Source of the DNA: Burkholderia sp. H160
GTDB lineage: Bacteria > Pseudomonadota > Gammaproteobacteria > Burkholderiales > Burkholderiaceae
Length of the DNA stretch: 64,000 nt
Direction of reading: 5' to 3'
NCBI GenBank assembly: GCA_000173575.1
Contig: ABYL01000018.1
Coordinates: 1 to 64,000 of the forward strand
Below the pieces are notes generated by a model, which did not search any database, was not told the origin of the DNA, and saw nothing but the letters and a program-made list of their open reading frames with translations. Below are positions 26,659-35,742 of this stretch, in pieces. Numbering within the stretch: position 1 is the stretch's first letter; each line of letters begins with the position of its first letter. Made by a program: the position numbers and the translations under genes.

Positions 26659-28479
26659 TTAGATCAGATTATCCGGAAGGTTTAGCAGCCCAGTATTTCC
26701 GCTCTCGATTCGCCGACACAGACTATCGATGAGCGGCATTTGACGCTGCATCCATACTTCGGCCAGGGCGAGTTTGCGAATCCGCCCCTGATGATCAACG
26801 AAGCGCGTCGTTTGACCGTCTGTCACGATGGCCGCAATTTCCGCCCACATCCACCCGAGATAAAGCACCCCGACAGCGGTCATCAGATCGTATGCCCCGG
26901 CTTCGAGCGCCCCCATATTGCGGGCGCTCATGTGTGTCAGACGTTCGATCGACATTTCCAGGCGTTGCAACCCGTACTCGAGTGGCTGCACATAATCGTC
27001 GAGCCTTTTATCTTGGGAATGGCGGGCGATAAATTCTGAAATCGCGGTCGCAAAATGATTCCACATACGCCTGTCGTGGGCCATGATTTTTCGGCTCGCC
27101 AAATCGGACGCGTGGATACCATTCGCGCCTTCGTAAATCTGCGTGATTCGCGAATTGCGGACCAATCGCTCGATTCCATAATCTTTGACATAACCGTGAC
27201 CGCCGAAAACCTGCTGGCATGCGACAGTGGTCTCGAAACCCCGGTCGGTGAAAAACGCTTTCATCACCGGAGTGAGCAGATCAAGAATATCAGCCGCTTT
27301 CTGACGTGCTGCCCTTTCGCTCAAATATCGGGCTTCGGATTGCAGGACGGCGGCCTTCATTGCACCCGCACGTGCGCCCTCAGCAAATGCCGATGATTCG
27401 AGCAGTAAGCGTCGAACATCCGGATGCGCGATGATCGGATCGGCAACTGTTTTCGTATCACGAGAGCTGCTGGCCGCGCGTCCTGAACGACGTTCGCGAG
27501 CATATTCCACCGCATTCTGGAGTGCGATCTCCGCATAGCCGATACCAGATACGGCGGTACCGACACGAGCGTAATTCATCAGGCGGAACATCGGCGCCAT
27601 GTTGGCCGTCGTTCCCTTACCTTCGGTGCTCGCAATGCGGTAGCCAACCGCGTTTTCGAAATCCAGCGCACAGGTGGCACTCGCTTCGATACCCATCTTG
27701 TGCTCGATTGAACGCACGTGCACCCCATTACGATCACCCAGTACGCCCGTCTGCGGATCGATATTCTGCTTCGATACCAGAAACACGTTCACCGCGCTCA
27801 GGCTCTGAGGAACACGTCCCTCTTCGTCCACGGCTTTCGCGAGCACAATATGGACGATGTTGTCCGTCAAATCATGATCGCCGCCAGAGATGAAAATCTT
27901 GTTGCCGGTAATGAGCCACGTTCCGTCTTCCTGAGGCACAGCGCGTGTCGTGATCTGACGCAGATCCGTGCCGGCCTGCGGCTCCGTCATGCTCATGGTC
28001 GCCGTCCATTCGCCGCTCGCGAGTTTGGGCACCACATGCGTCTTGACCCAGTCCGGAGCAAGTGTGCCCAGCATATAGGCCGCAGGTGAGCAGAAACTGC
28101 CGTACATCGAAAATGAATGACCGGTTGCGGCACGCATTTCCGAAATCGGCACCGACATAACGGGCGGCAAGCCACCTCCACCGAGTTCGGATGCCAGGCT
28201 CAAGGAATGCCAACCCGCTTCGCGGTACGCATCCCACGCAGCCTTGAATCCGGCCGGAGTTGTAACCTGGCCGTCGGCAAAATGCGCGCCTGCCTCATCC
28301 GCCTTCTGATTAATCGGGTGCAGCACTTCTTCGTGAAAAGTGGTGGCTGCATCGATAACGGCGGACGTGAAATCTGGTGTCAGATCCGTAAAACCAGGAA
28401 GATCGGTCCGGTCTTCGATCTTTAGGAAATCGTGAAGAATGAAAAGGTAGTCCTGAGCAGGGGCTCGATAGTTCGCCAT
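26659..28479 (-). CDS. Acyl-CoA dehydrogenase, large type with C-terminal extension
   Basis: A 606-residue FAD enzyme of the DmdC/FadE-like class (long C-terminal domain, as in methylthiopropionyl-CoA dehydrogenases). The flavin region MSMTEPQAGTDLRQITTRA, GDHDLTDNIVHIVLAK, the C-terminal helical domain with QQVFGGHGYVKDYGIERL and the catalytic-base region ITQIYEGANGIHASDL are all present. It should insert a double bond into a CoA-linked side chain, for instance arylpropanoyl-CoA to arylpropenoyl-CoA. It starts three bases after the DUF35-dehydrogenase fusion and probably works with the hydratase at 31500. Confidence 0.88.
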   Translation of the reverse strand: MANYRAPAQDYLFILHDFLKIEDRTDLPGFTDLTPDFTSAVIDAATTFHEEVLHPINQKADEAGAHFADGQVTTPAGFKAAWDAYREAGWHSLSLASELGGGGLPPVMSVPISEMRAATGHSFSMYGSFCSPAAYMLGTLAPDWVKTHVVPKLASGEWTATMSMTEPQAGTDLRQITTRAVPQEDGTWLITGNKIFISGGDHDLTDNIVHIVLAKAVDEEGRVPQSLSAVNVFLVSKQNIDPQTGVLGDRNGVHVRSIEHKMGIEASATCALDFENAVGYRIASTEGKGTTANMAPMFRLMNYARVGTAVSGIGYAEIALQNAVEYARERRSGRAASSSRDTKTVADPIIAHPDVRRLLLESSAFAEGARAGAMKAAVLQSEARYLSERAARQKAADILDLLTPVMKAFFTDRGFETTVACQQVFGGHGYVKDYGIERLVRNSRITQIYEGANGIHASDLASRKIMAHDRRMWNHFATAISEFIARHSQDKRLDDYVQPLEYGLQRLEMSIERLTHMSARNMGALEAGAYDLMTAVGVLYLGWMWAEIAAIVTDGQTTRFVDHQGRIRKLALAEVWMQRQMPLIDSLCRRIESGNTGLLNLPDNLI

Positions 28480-28482
28480 CGT

Positions 28483-30156
28483 TCAATCAGAAATTTTAAT
28501 ATCGGAAATACGAGCCGCATCGGCTCCCGCGAGTTCAACCAGCAGATCAGCAGGTTTGAACACGTCACCGTGCTTTTCGAGTGCGGTGAATCGGCGTGCC
28601 AGTTCGGGCAGGCCGATCTGGTCCGCGTAGTACATCGGTCCGCCCTTCCAGTCCGGCCAACCGTAACCCAGTTGCCAGATCAGATCGATGTCGGATGCGC
28701 GATCAACGATGCCCTCTTCGAGAAGTTTCGCGCCCTCATTGATCATTGGGAGAATCAGGCGATCGTGCACTTCCTGATCGGAAATCGCGCGTCGTTCGAC
28801 GCCTTCGACGCACGATGCTTCCTCGATCAAAGTCGTGACCTCCGGATCGACTAGTGGCCGTTTCTTGCCCGGTTCGTAGCGATAGAAACCACGGCCGGCG
28901 CGCAAGCCCGTGCGCCCCCGGTTATACAGTTCATCCAGTAGCCAGTCTTTCTGGCCGCGACGCTGGCGCGAACGGTACATGAGTTCAATGCCGCCCGTCA
29001 TGTCCTGGAGTTCAAACGTCCCCATCGGAAGGCCGACGTTCCGAAGCACACGATCTACCTGTTCGGGGAGCGCACCCTCGAGCAGCAGACGCGATGCCTG
29101 ACGTTCGCGCGCGATCATCAGACGGTTGCCAACAAAGCCGTCACATACACCGACCGGGACGGCCGTCTTTTTGATTTGAGCCGAAAACTGGAGCGCGGCA
29201 TCGAGCGTTTCAGCCGATGTCGTGTCTGTGTGTACGACCTCGACGAGCTTCATCACGTTGGCCGGATTGAAGAAATGCAGGCCGATTACCGATTGCGGAC
29301 GCGTCGTCGCCGCGGCAATCCGGTCGATGTCGAGCGTCGAGGTATTGGTCGCCAGAAGCGCCGAAGGCGATGCATATTGATCGATTTCGGCAAACAGTTT
29401 CTGCTTAACCTCCATGTTTTCGAACACGGCTTCGATTACGACATCAGCACTCTCAATTGCCGACAGATATCGACCCGCCGTCAACACTGAGAGTCGCGTA
29501 TCGCGCTCGTTTTCGGTCAGCCTTCCGCGCTCCACGTCACGGTTCAGTGATTCCGTGATACGGGTGACTGCGTTCTCAAGCGAGTCGTCCGACTGATCAA
29601 TCAGTCGGACCGATAGTCCGGCGTTGAGCAGGGCAATCGTGATGCCGATCCCCATATTGCCACTACCGATGACCGCGCCCCGCTTGAACACCCTCGTCTG
29701 ATCCGAAATCCGAGACTTGAGGGCGGTATACGCGGCTTTCGTATATTCACGTGCGGCGTTCGCACGTACGGTCGTGAAAGCCGGGGCGGGTGGTCCATCC
29801 TGAGTCGGCATCGAATGCAGAATGACCTCATCACCAATATTGAGGCTTCGAACATCCGCGTCGGTGACCACCGAATTGATGCGCAATCCTTCTTCGAGTT
29901 CGATGATCGCCGGTGCCAAAGGCTTGGGGCTGCGTTCAACGATCGAATAGGAATAGATGGTGCCGCGCCCGGACAACGATTGCCATTCGGTTTTTTCACT
30001 GCCGCAGAAAGGGCAGTGCGAACGCGGATAATAATGCAACATATCGCAGTCTTGGCACTGTTTCGCCAGCAGCTGACCCGAACGCATTGCCTCCCAAAAG
30101 GGCTCGTCGCCCGGAAACAGAACAGGTGCCGGAGGCAGATTCCGTTTTTGCGTCAT
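28483..30156 (-). CDS. DUF35 - 3-hydroxyacyl-CoA dehydrogenase fusion protein
   Basis: A 557-residue two-part protein. Residues 1-130 form a DUF35/OB-fold domain with a zinc ribbon (CQDC and CPFCG, residues 34-53) and SGRGTIYSYSIVER. From about residue 158 it is a FadB-type 3-hydroxyacyl-CoA dehydrogenase: Rossmann motif GSGNMGIG, LLATNTSTLDI, the catalytic IGLHFFNPANVMKLVEVV, VGNRLM and the C-terminal GRGFYRYEPGK and GYGWPDWKGGPMYYAD segments. In multifunctional FadB the N-terminal part is a hydratase; here DUF35 takes its place. DUF35 domains normally partner thiolase-like proteins, and one is encoded four bases upstream. It probably oxidises the 3-hydroxyacyl-CoA and channels it. Confidence 0.9.
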   Translation of the reverse strand: MTQKRNLPPAPVLFPGDEPFWEAMRSGQLLAKQCQDCDMLHYYPRSHCPFCGSEKTEWQSLSGRGTIYSYSIVERSPKPLAPAIIELEEGLRINSVVTDADVRSLNIGDEVILHSMPTQDGPPAPAFTTVRANAAREYTKAAYTALKSRISDQTRVFKRGAVIGSGNMGIGITIALLNAGLSVRLIDQSDDSLENAVTRITESLNRDVERGRLTENERDTRLSVLTAGRYLSAIESADVVIEAVFENMEVKQKLFAEIDQYASPSALLATNTSTLDIDRIAAATTRPQSVIGLHFFNPANVMKLVEVVHTDTTSAETLDAALQFSAQIKKTAVPVGVCDGFVGNRLMIARERQASRLLLEGALPEQVDRVLRNVGLPMGTFELQDMTGGIELMYRSRQRRGQKDWLLDELYNRGRTGLRAGRGFYRYEPGKKRPLVDPEVTTLIEEASCVEGVERRAISDQEVHDRLILPMINEGAKLLEEGIVDRASDIDLIWQLGYGWPDWKGGPMYYADQIGLPELARRFTALEKHGDVFKPADLLVELAGADAARISDIKISD

Positions 30157-30160
30157 ATGA

Positions 30161-31330
30161 TTACTCCGCTTTCAGAATGAGGGTGCCTGCGGCGTGCGCG
30201 CTCGCCAGATTGCCGCCCGTGCCATGTGCGAGTACGAAATCGCGGTTTTTGACCTGGACCGCAGGATGCGCTTCACCCCGAGACTGGCGCACCGCCTCGA
30301 GAATCTTGGTCATGCCACCTTTATTGCCCGGATGGTTGTTGCACTGGCCCCCCCCATCGGTGTTGAACGGGAGCTTGCCGACGCCGGAAATGAGATTGCC
30401 GTCCATTACGAACTTGCCACCGTCTCCCTTGGCGCAGAAACCGAGGTCTTCGAGCTGGATCAGCACCGTGATCGTGAAGCTGTCGTAGAGCGATGCATAT
30501 CCGATATCCCGGGGTGTGATCCCGGCCTCGGCAAATGCGTTGGCCCCCGATCGAGCGCCCGCCGAAGTCAGTAGATCGATTCTCCCCGCGTCAGGATGCT
30601 TGACGGCGGCGCCAGTTCCAGCAACCGCAACTTTCGGACGCTTCAATTGGGCCGCAATTGCGGGATTCACGATCACGAGCGCGCCACCCCCATCGGTGAC
30701 AACGCAACAATCGAGGCGGTGCAGCGGATCGGCAACCATCGGTGAGTTGAGTACATCATCCACGGTCACAACTTCACGGTGCACCGCGTTTGGATTGTGC
30801 TGCGCGTGATGGGAAGCCGCGACCCTGACCCACGCCAGTTGCTTGCTCGTGGTACCGAATTCGTGCATATGGCGACGCGCAACCATCGCGTAGCCGTACA
30901 TCGGGGGAGGGGGCACCGCCGACTGGAAAGCCAGATTCGGCATCGTCGAGCGATCGACACCCGCAAGCGCGGTACCCGTGCCCGCTGAGAGCGGGCGATC
31001 TGCCATTGTCACAAGGGCGACATTGCAGTGACCGGCGCGGATCGCTTCAACCGCGTGCGCCACGTGCAAAAGATAGGCCGAACCCCCGCTCTCGGTGGTA
31101 TCGATGTGCCGCAGATTACGCAGGCCAATGTATTCAGCCATGGTGAGACCTCCAAGACCAGGAGCATCCGCACCACAGAAATAGCCATCGACATCGTCGA
31201 GAGTCAGGCCCGCATCCTTCAGCGCGCCTAGCGCAACCTGCGCATGAAGCTGTGCCGTCGAGATGCCATCGGCACGGCGCACGGGATGCTCATAGATACC
31301 AGTGATGTACGCACCACCTTTACTACCCAT
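30161..31330 (-). CDS. Thiolase-like protein without the catalytic cysteines (Ltp2/SCP-x type)
   Basis: A 389-residue thiolase-fold protein. The first nucleophilic Cys position is Ser (TTESGGSAYLL near residue 80). The second Cys position is His (LAHGTGGNLAS near the end). The catalytic-His motif is kept as CNNHPGNKGG. Such proteins, as in steroid side-chain degradation, can act as retro-aldolases together with a DUF35 partner, and the next gene carries a DUF35 domain. I infer C-C cleavage of a beta-hydroxy or beta-keto acyl-CoA, or another non-thiolytic role. First gene of a four-gene unit, 40 bases from operator C. Confidence 0.85.
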   Translation of the reverse strand: MGSKGGAYITGIYEHPVRRADGISTAQLHAQVALGALKDAGLTLDDVDGYFCGADAPGLGGLTMAEYIGLRNLRHIDTTESGGSAYLLHVAHAVEAIRAGHCNVALVTMADRPLSAGTGTALAGVDRSTMPNLAFQSAVPPPPMYGYAMVARRHMHEFGTTSKQLAWVRVAASHHAQHNPNAVHREVVTVDDVLNSPMVADPLHRLDCCVVTDGGGALVIVNPAIAAQLKRPKVAVAGTGAAVKHPDAGRIDLLTSAGARSGANAFAEAGITPRDIGYASLYDSFTITVLIQLEDLGFCAKGDGGKFVMDGNLISGVGKLPFNTDGGGQCNNHPGNKGGMTKILEAVRQSRGEAHPAVQVKNRDFVLAHGTGGNLASAHAAGTLILKAE

Positions 31331-31363
31331 AGGGAGAGGCTCCTTGAATCCAGTCGTTAGTAG

Positions 31364-31376
31364 TAAGGCGACCTTA
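31364..31376. promoter_or_regulatory. Palindromic operator, site C
   Basis: TAAGGCGACCTTA, centred on 31370, one mismatch from a perfect palindrome. It lies between the divergent thiolase-like gene (start 31330) and hydratase gene (start 31500), so one site could control both units. TTATATAGGATAAT follows and looks like a -10 region for the rightward unit. Confidence 0.65.
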
Positions 31377-31499
31377 TATAGGATAATTCTCCATCAAAGC
31401 TAGCCCCCATGATAACGAGGGTTTGTACCATATTCTCGGCACTCTTTATGTAATATAGGCTTATGATTGATCCATCCACGGGTAACGCGGTCTCACTCT

Positions 31500-32282
31500 A
31501 TGTCAAACACTGAAACCCTGATACAGGTCGAGCGCGAAGGCGATGTCGCGCTCGTGAAGCTCAACCGCCCGACCAAGCGCAACGCGATCAACGATGCATT
31601 GCTCGATGAACTGAATGTGATCTTCGTATCCGGCCTCGAAGGCGCACGCGCTGTGATCCTTCACGGCGAAGGTGAGCATTTCTGTGCCGGTCTCGATCTC
31701 TTCGAACTGATGGCGAATCGCAGTCCCGACGTGATTGTGAGCCAGCGCCGTTCGCGTCGATGGTATCGAACGTTTGACCTGATGCAGTTTGGTGAAATTC
31801 CGGTTATCAGTGTGCTCAAGGGCGGCGTGATCGGTGGAGGCTTCGAACTCGCGGCTGCCACGCATGTGCGCGTCGCAGAAAAATCGACGTTCTTCCAGTT
31901 GCCCGAAGGTCAACGTGGCATTTTCCTCGGTGGCGGCGGATCGGTTCGCATTCCTCGTCTGATCGGCGCATCTCGTGTCACCGAAATGATGCTCACGGGT
32001 AGCACGTTCGACGCTTTGGCGGCTGAGCGCATGGGCGTCGCCCACTATGTGACGGAAGATGGCGCAGGCCTCGACAAGGCACGCGAACTCGCGTTCAAAA
32101 TCGTGGCCAATGCACCGGCCTCGAATTACGCGATCATCAACGGTATCTCTCGTATTTCTGAAATGCCGCTTGGAGAAGGCCTGTTTGCCGAAACGATGGT
32201 CACGACGATGACACGAGCCGCTAACACGGGTGCCGACAAGCGCATCACCGATTTCTTCAACGAGCGTCGCAATAAGACCTAG
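31500..32282 (+). CDS. Enoyl-CoA hydratase/feruloyl-CoA hydratase-lyase-like (crotonase)
   Basis: A 260-residue crotonase-fold enzyme. The CoA-binding and oxyanion residues lie in LHGEGEHFCAGLDLFEL and KGGVIGGGFELAAATHV; a catalytic acid is in LPEGQRGIFLGGGGSVRIP. Next to a feruloyl-CoA-synthase-like ligase, such enzymes hydrate the arylpropenoyl-CoA and may release an aromatic aldehyde (vanillin-type chemistry); plain hydration feeding the dehydrogenase fusion is as likely here. The ATG at 31500 fits the alignment with the decayed paralogue at 8222. First gene of a rightward unit, 22 bases ahead of Rieske 2. Confidence 0.88.
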   Translation: MSNTETLIQVEREGDVALVKLNRPTKRNAINDALLDELNVIFVSGLEGARAVILHGEGEHFCAGLDLFELMANRSPDVIVSQRRSRRWYRTFDLMQFGEIPVISVLKGGVIGGGFELAAATHVRVAEKSTFFQLPEGQRGIFLGGGGSVRIPRLIGASRVTEMMLTGSTFDALAAERMGVAHYVTEDGAGLDKARELAFKIVANAPASNYAIINGISRISEMPLGEGLFAETMVTTMTRAANTGADKRITDFFNERRNKT

Positions 32283-32304
32283 GATTGATTCGCAAGGGGA
32301 TATC

Positions 32305-33522
32305 ATGCTTTCCAAAGCAGACAACGATTTGTTGACCCGCGTATGCGGCGACGCTCCAATGGGCAAAATGTTGCGCCAGCATTGGTGGATGCCGGTCGCG
32401 CTATCCGACAAACTCGAAGCGGACGGCAAGCCCGCACGTATCCGCCTGTTTGGTGAAAACTATGTCGCGTTTCGCGACACTCACGGCAAGATCGGTTTCT
32501 TTGACGAGGCGTGCCCGCATCGGGGCGCGTCGCTGGCACTTGGCCGCAATGAGAAAAATGGCTTGCGCTGCATTTTCCACGGGTGGAAATTCAACGCCGA
32601 AGGCGTGACTGTTGCGGTGCCGACCCAACCCAACAATGAAGCCGAGTATTGCAAGCACGTGCCGCTCAAGCACTACCCGGTGCGCGAAGAAGGCGGCATG
32701 GTCTGGGCATGGCTCGGTCAGGGAGATCAGGCCCCGGCGTTCCCCGAATTGCCGTGTGTCGGGCTCCCGCGCGAAAATTTCGTGGTTTTCCGTCAAAAAG
32801 TGAACGCCAACTGGCTACAGGGCGTCGAGACGACCATGGATTCCGCGCACCTGGGTGTCCTGCATCAGGAGTGGCTCAAGGGGTTCGGTGATATCGAGCT
32901 CTCCTCCGCGAATATGGCTCCGGTTTATCACATCGTGCAGAAAGCGTTTGGCTTTCGCTACGCGGCAGTCCGCGCCCTGAAAGAAAACCGTTCGTATGTG
33001 CGCGTCAACTCTTTCGTCATGCCGTGGTATGGCGTTATCTCTCCGAATAATTCGGAGACCAGGGGCGGCTCGATGTTTTTCTCCGTGCCGATCGATGACG
33101 AAAATATCTGGTACTACCAGCTCACGTATCGCACGGACGGTAAGCTGGTCCTGAATCCGACGCTCGTATTCGACGACGCCGATTCGTGGCCCCCGCTGCC
33201 TCCGGGACCGGCTGAGGACAACTGGGGTCAAGATCGTGAGGCCATGAAGAACGGTCACTTTTCGGGCTTCACGCAGATGCTGGGAACCGAGGATTTTGCG
33301 GTCGTCATGAGCATGGGACCGATTTCGGACCGGACGAAGGAATATCTGGGTGCCGGTGACGGTGCTGTCCTGGCGGTTCGTCGTTGCCTCATGAATTCTG
33401 TCAAGGAGTTCATGAACGGCGACACCCCGAAGCTCGCACGTCATGCAGAAATCGACTATAAGAGCGCAACCCCGGCATCGGGTACGTTCGAAAACGAAGC
33501 CGGATGGCGTGCGCTGCTCTGA
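32305..33522 (+). CDS. Rieske non-heme iron oxygenase 2 (VanA/LigX type)
   Basis: A 405-residue oxygenase subunit. The Rieske ligands are Cys70, His72, Cys89 and His92 (CPHRGASLALGRN, then CIFHGW). The iron site ETTMDSAHLGVLHQEW carries the Asp and two His. Expected role: O-demethylation or ring hydroxylation with the reductase at 25614. AAGGGGAT precedes the ATG. It closely resembles Rieske 1 (23187) and the truncated copy at 9091, so this family expanded locally. It lies between the hydratase and the ligase, which suggests that it acts on the same side-chain substrate or its product. Confidence 0.9.
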   Translation: MLSKADNDLLTRVCGDAPMGKMLRQHWWMPVALSDKLEADGKPARIRLFGENYVAFRDTHGKIGFFDEACPHRGASLALGRNEKNGLRCIFHGWKFNAEGVTVAVPTQPNNEAEYCKHVPLKHYPVREEGGMVWAWLGQGDQAPAFPELPCVGLPRENFVVFRQKVNANWLQGVETTMDSAHLGVLHQEWLKGFGDIELSSANMAPVYHIVQKAFGFRYAAVRALKENRSYVRVNSFVMPWYGVISPNNSETRGGSMFFSVPIDDENIWYYQLTYRTDGKLVLNPTLVFDDADSWPPLPPGPAEDNWGQDREAMKNGHFSGFTQMLGTEDFAVVMSMGPISDRTKEYLGAGDGAVLAVRRCLMNSVKEFMNGDTPKLARHAEIDYKSATPASGTFENEAGWRALL

Positions 33523-33612
33523 AATAGATTCGAAATTTACGGAAAAGAAGCTCGGTGATGAAAATTGCCGGGTTTTTCTTGTCATGTGCTGTTCAAGACT
33601 CGGCTTTTAGCT

Positions 33613-35478
33613 ATGACGACTGATCTGAAAGACGCGCCGTTTCGCCATTTCCCGTTTTTGCCTCGTGACATTAACCTCGAGCAGCGCGAAGACGGGACGC
33701 TGACTCTCATGAGCAATATCGAACTCAAATCAGCGGTGCCGCATGTCCCGTTTCTGTTGCATCGGAGCGCCGATCGTCGGCCTGACCATCCGTGGCTGGT
33801 TCAACGACGCGGACCTGATAACGAATGGCAAGCACTGACCTATGGTCAAGGGCGGTCGCAGATTCAGGCCGCAACGCAATTTCTGCTCGATCTGAACAAA
33901 CACGGTCAGACCGTGATGGTTCTGAGCGAGAATTCGCCGGAGCATGGTGTTATCGAAATCGCGGCGATGCAAGCGCATATGCCGTATTCCCCAATCACCA
34001 CTGCGTATTCGCTGCTGAGTCATGACCACGAGAAGCTGAGGTCGATGGCCGAACTTCTCGAACCGGCTGTGATTTTCGTACAGAGCGGCAAACGTTATGA
34101 GCGGGCAGTCAAAGCAATCGGTGATCAAGCACTCGTGATCTGCGTCGAAGATCCGATCGATGCGCCTAATGTTGTGACCTGGGATCAGGTGATCGCGACC
34201 GAAGCAACGGATCAGGTACAGATCTCGATTGATTCGATCAAGCCGGATACAATCGCCAAGTATCAATTCACGTCGGGATCGACCGGGATTCCGAAGGCCG
34301 TGATTGTGACGCAGCGCATGCTCACGGTCTCGCTGACCATGATGGAACAGATGTTCGCTTGGGAACCGGGCACAATGCCGGAAACGGTGCTGCTCGAATG
34401 GTTTCCATGGTCGCACGTTGCCGGCGGTCACTCGATCTTCAACTGCGTGCTTGAAGAATGCGGCACGATGTACCTCGATGAAGGCCGGCCGACACCGGCC
34501 GAATTCGCGAAGACGTTGCGCAATCTGCGCGAGGTCTCGCCGTCACGTTTCAGTGGCGTCCCTGTCGCATATGCCATGCTTGTCGATGCATTGCAAAAGG
34601 ACCCGGAACTCGGGTCCGCAATGTTCAGCAATATGCAGCGTATGACGTATTCGGGCTCCCGTCTGCCAGACGCGACGTATGAGGCTGTGCAACGCGAGGC
34701 CATCAAGTACTCGGGCGGCAAAATACCGTTCGTTTCGGCTTACGGTTCGACCGAGACCTCAGCCGCTGTGACGTACGTGCATTGGGCAACCGATCGCACA
34801 GGTATGATCGGACTTCCCCATCCGGGCGTCGAAATCAAGCTCGTGCCGCTCGAAGATGGGACCCGCTATGAAATCCGGGTCCGTAGTGAAGCCGTGACAC
34901 CGGGCTATTTGAAAAAACCGGAACTGACGGCGCAGGCATTCGATGAGGAAGGCTTTTTCATCATGGGCGACGCGGCGACATTTGTCGATCCGGAGCATCC
35001 TGAAGAAGGGTTGGTATTTGCGGGTCGGGTGGCCGAAGAATTCAAACTTATGTCCGGTATTTTCGTTCGCGTTTCGAGTCTCAAAGCCGAATGCGTCAGC
35101 ACGTGCTCCCCTCTCGTACGCGACATAGTGATCACGGGCGCCGATCGTCGCTATGTAGGGGCACTCGCGTGGCTGAACATCGAAGCCTGCAATATGTATC
35201 TGGAACAGAGTGACCTCGGGTTCTCCGATCTGGTAAAGAATCCGGATATCAGGCACGCGCTCCGTTCCGCACTCCAGGCGCATAATGAGCGCAACCCCGG
35301 GTCCAGCATGAAAATAAAACGCCTGTGGCTACTGGAGCAACCACCGTCCATGGATCAGGGTGAGGCTAATGATAAGGGTTACATCAATCAGCGGAAGGTC
35401 CTGGAATTGAGGGAAACCGAAGTCCAGGCGCTTTACGATGTTGTCGAGGCCCCGAATCTGATAGTGATAGAGGCTTAG
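33613..35478 (+). CDS. Feruloyl-CoA-synthase-like acyl-CoA ligase
   Basis: A 621-residue AMP-forming ligase of the long feruloyl-CoA-synthase class. The phosphate loop TSGSTGIPKAV lies near residues 219-229, EWFPWSHVAGGHSIFN near 260, AYGSTETSAAVTYVHW near 376 and FIMGDAATFVDPE near 455; the C-terminal part (EEFKLMSGIFVRV, GEANDKGYINQRKV) carries the catalytic Lys region. It should convert a hydroxycinnamate-like acid, ATP and CoA to the CoA ester. The start at 33613 lacks a clear ribosome binding site but fits the family. Last gene of its unit, followed by a clear terminator. A broken paralogue lies at 6346. Confidence 0.9.
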   Translation: MTTDLKDAPFRHFPFLPRDINLEQREDGTLTLMSNIELKSAVPHVPFLLHRSADRRPDHPWLVQRRGPDNEWQALTYGQGRSQIQAATQFLLDLNKHGQTVMVLSENSPEHGVIEIAAMQAHMPYSPITTAYSLLSHDHEKLRSMAELLEPAVIFVQSGKRYERAVKAIGDQALVICVEDPIDAPNVVTWDQVIATEATDQVQISIDSIKPDTIAKYQFTSGSTGIPKAVIVTQRMLTVSLTMMEQMFAWEPGTMPETVLLEWFPWSHVAGGHSIFNCVLEECGTMYLDEGRPTPAEFAKTLRNLREVSPSRFSGVPVAYAMLVDALQKDPELGSAMFSNMQRMTYSGSRLPDATYEAVQREAIKYSGGKIPFVSAYGSTETSAAVTYVHWATDRTGMIGLPHPGVEIKLVPLEDGTRYEIRVRSEAVTPGYLKKPELTAQAFDEEGFFIMGDAATFVDPEHPEEGLVFAGRVAEEFKLMSGIFVRVSSLKAECVSTCSPLVRDIVITGADRRYVGALAWLNIEACNMYLEQSDLGFSDLVKNPDIRHALRSALQAHNERNPGSSMKIKRLWLLEQPPSMDQGEANDKGYINQRKVLELRETEVQALYDVVEAPNLIVIEA

Positions 35479-35489
35479 CCATCGATAAG

Positions 35490-35522
35490 GGCCTCTTGGG
35501 TGATCATACAAGAGGCCTTTAT
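35490..35522 (+). terminator. Rho-independent terminator of the hydratase-Rieske-ligase unit
   Basis: A perfect 9-base stem (GGCCTCTTG at 35490-35498, CAAGAGGCC at 35509-35517) is followed by TTTATC. It begins 12 bases after the ligase stop. Confidence 0.9.
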
Positions 35523-35742
35523 CAATAGGCCGGGTCAGCGTTTCCTCCCTAGTGTTCTGAGTTCGAATTCATTGAATAAATTGCTGCGTGTAGTAGTGTT
35601 TGGTGAAGCACGAACACAACGAGGCGGCGAAGCGCGGACGACCATAGGCGGAACTTGTGTTAAGCGCAATGGAGCGCGATCAACTCACGGCCCTGACGAT
35701 GCGTCGTAAGACCTGGCGGGATTTTTTTTGGTTTTAAGTCTT

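Noticed and set aside
30161-31330. Annotation as acetyl-CoA acetyltransferase (thiolase)
   Set aside because: Both catalytic Cys positions are replaced (Ser and His), so thiolytic activity is unlikely.
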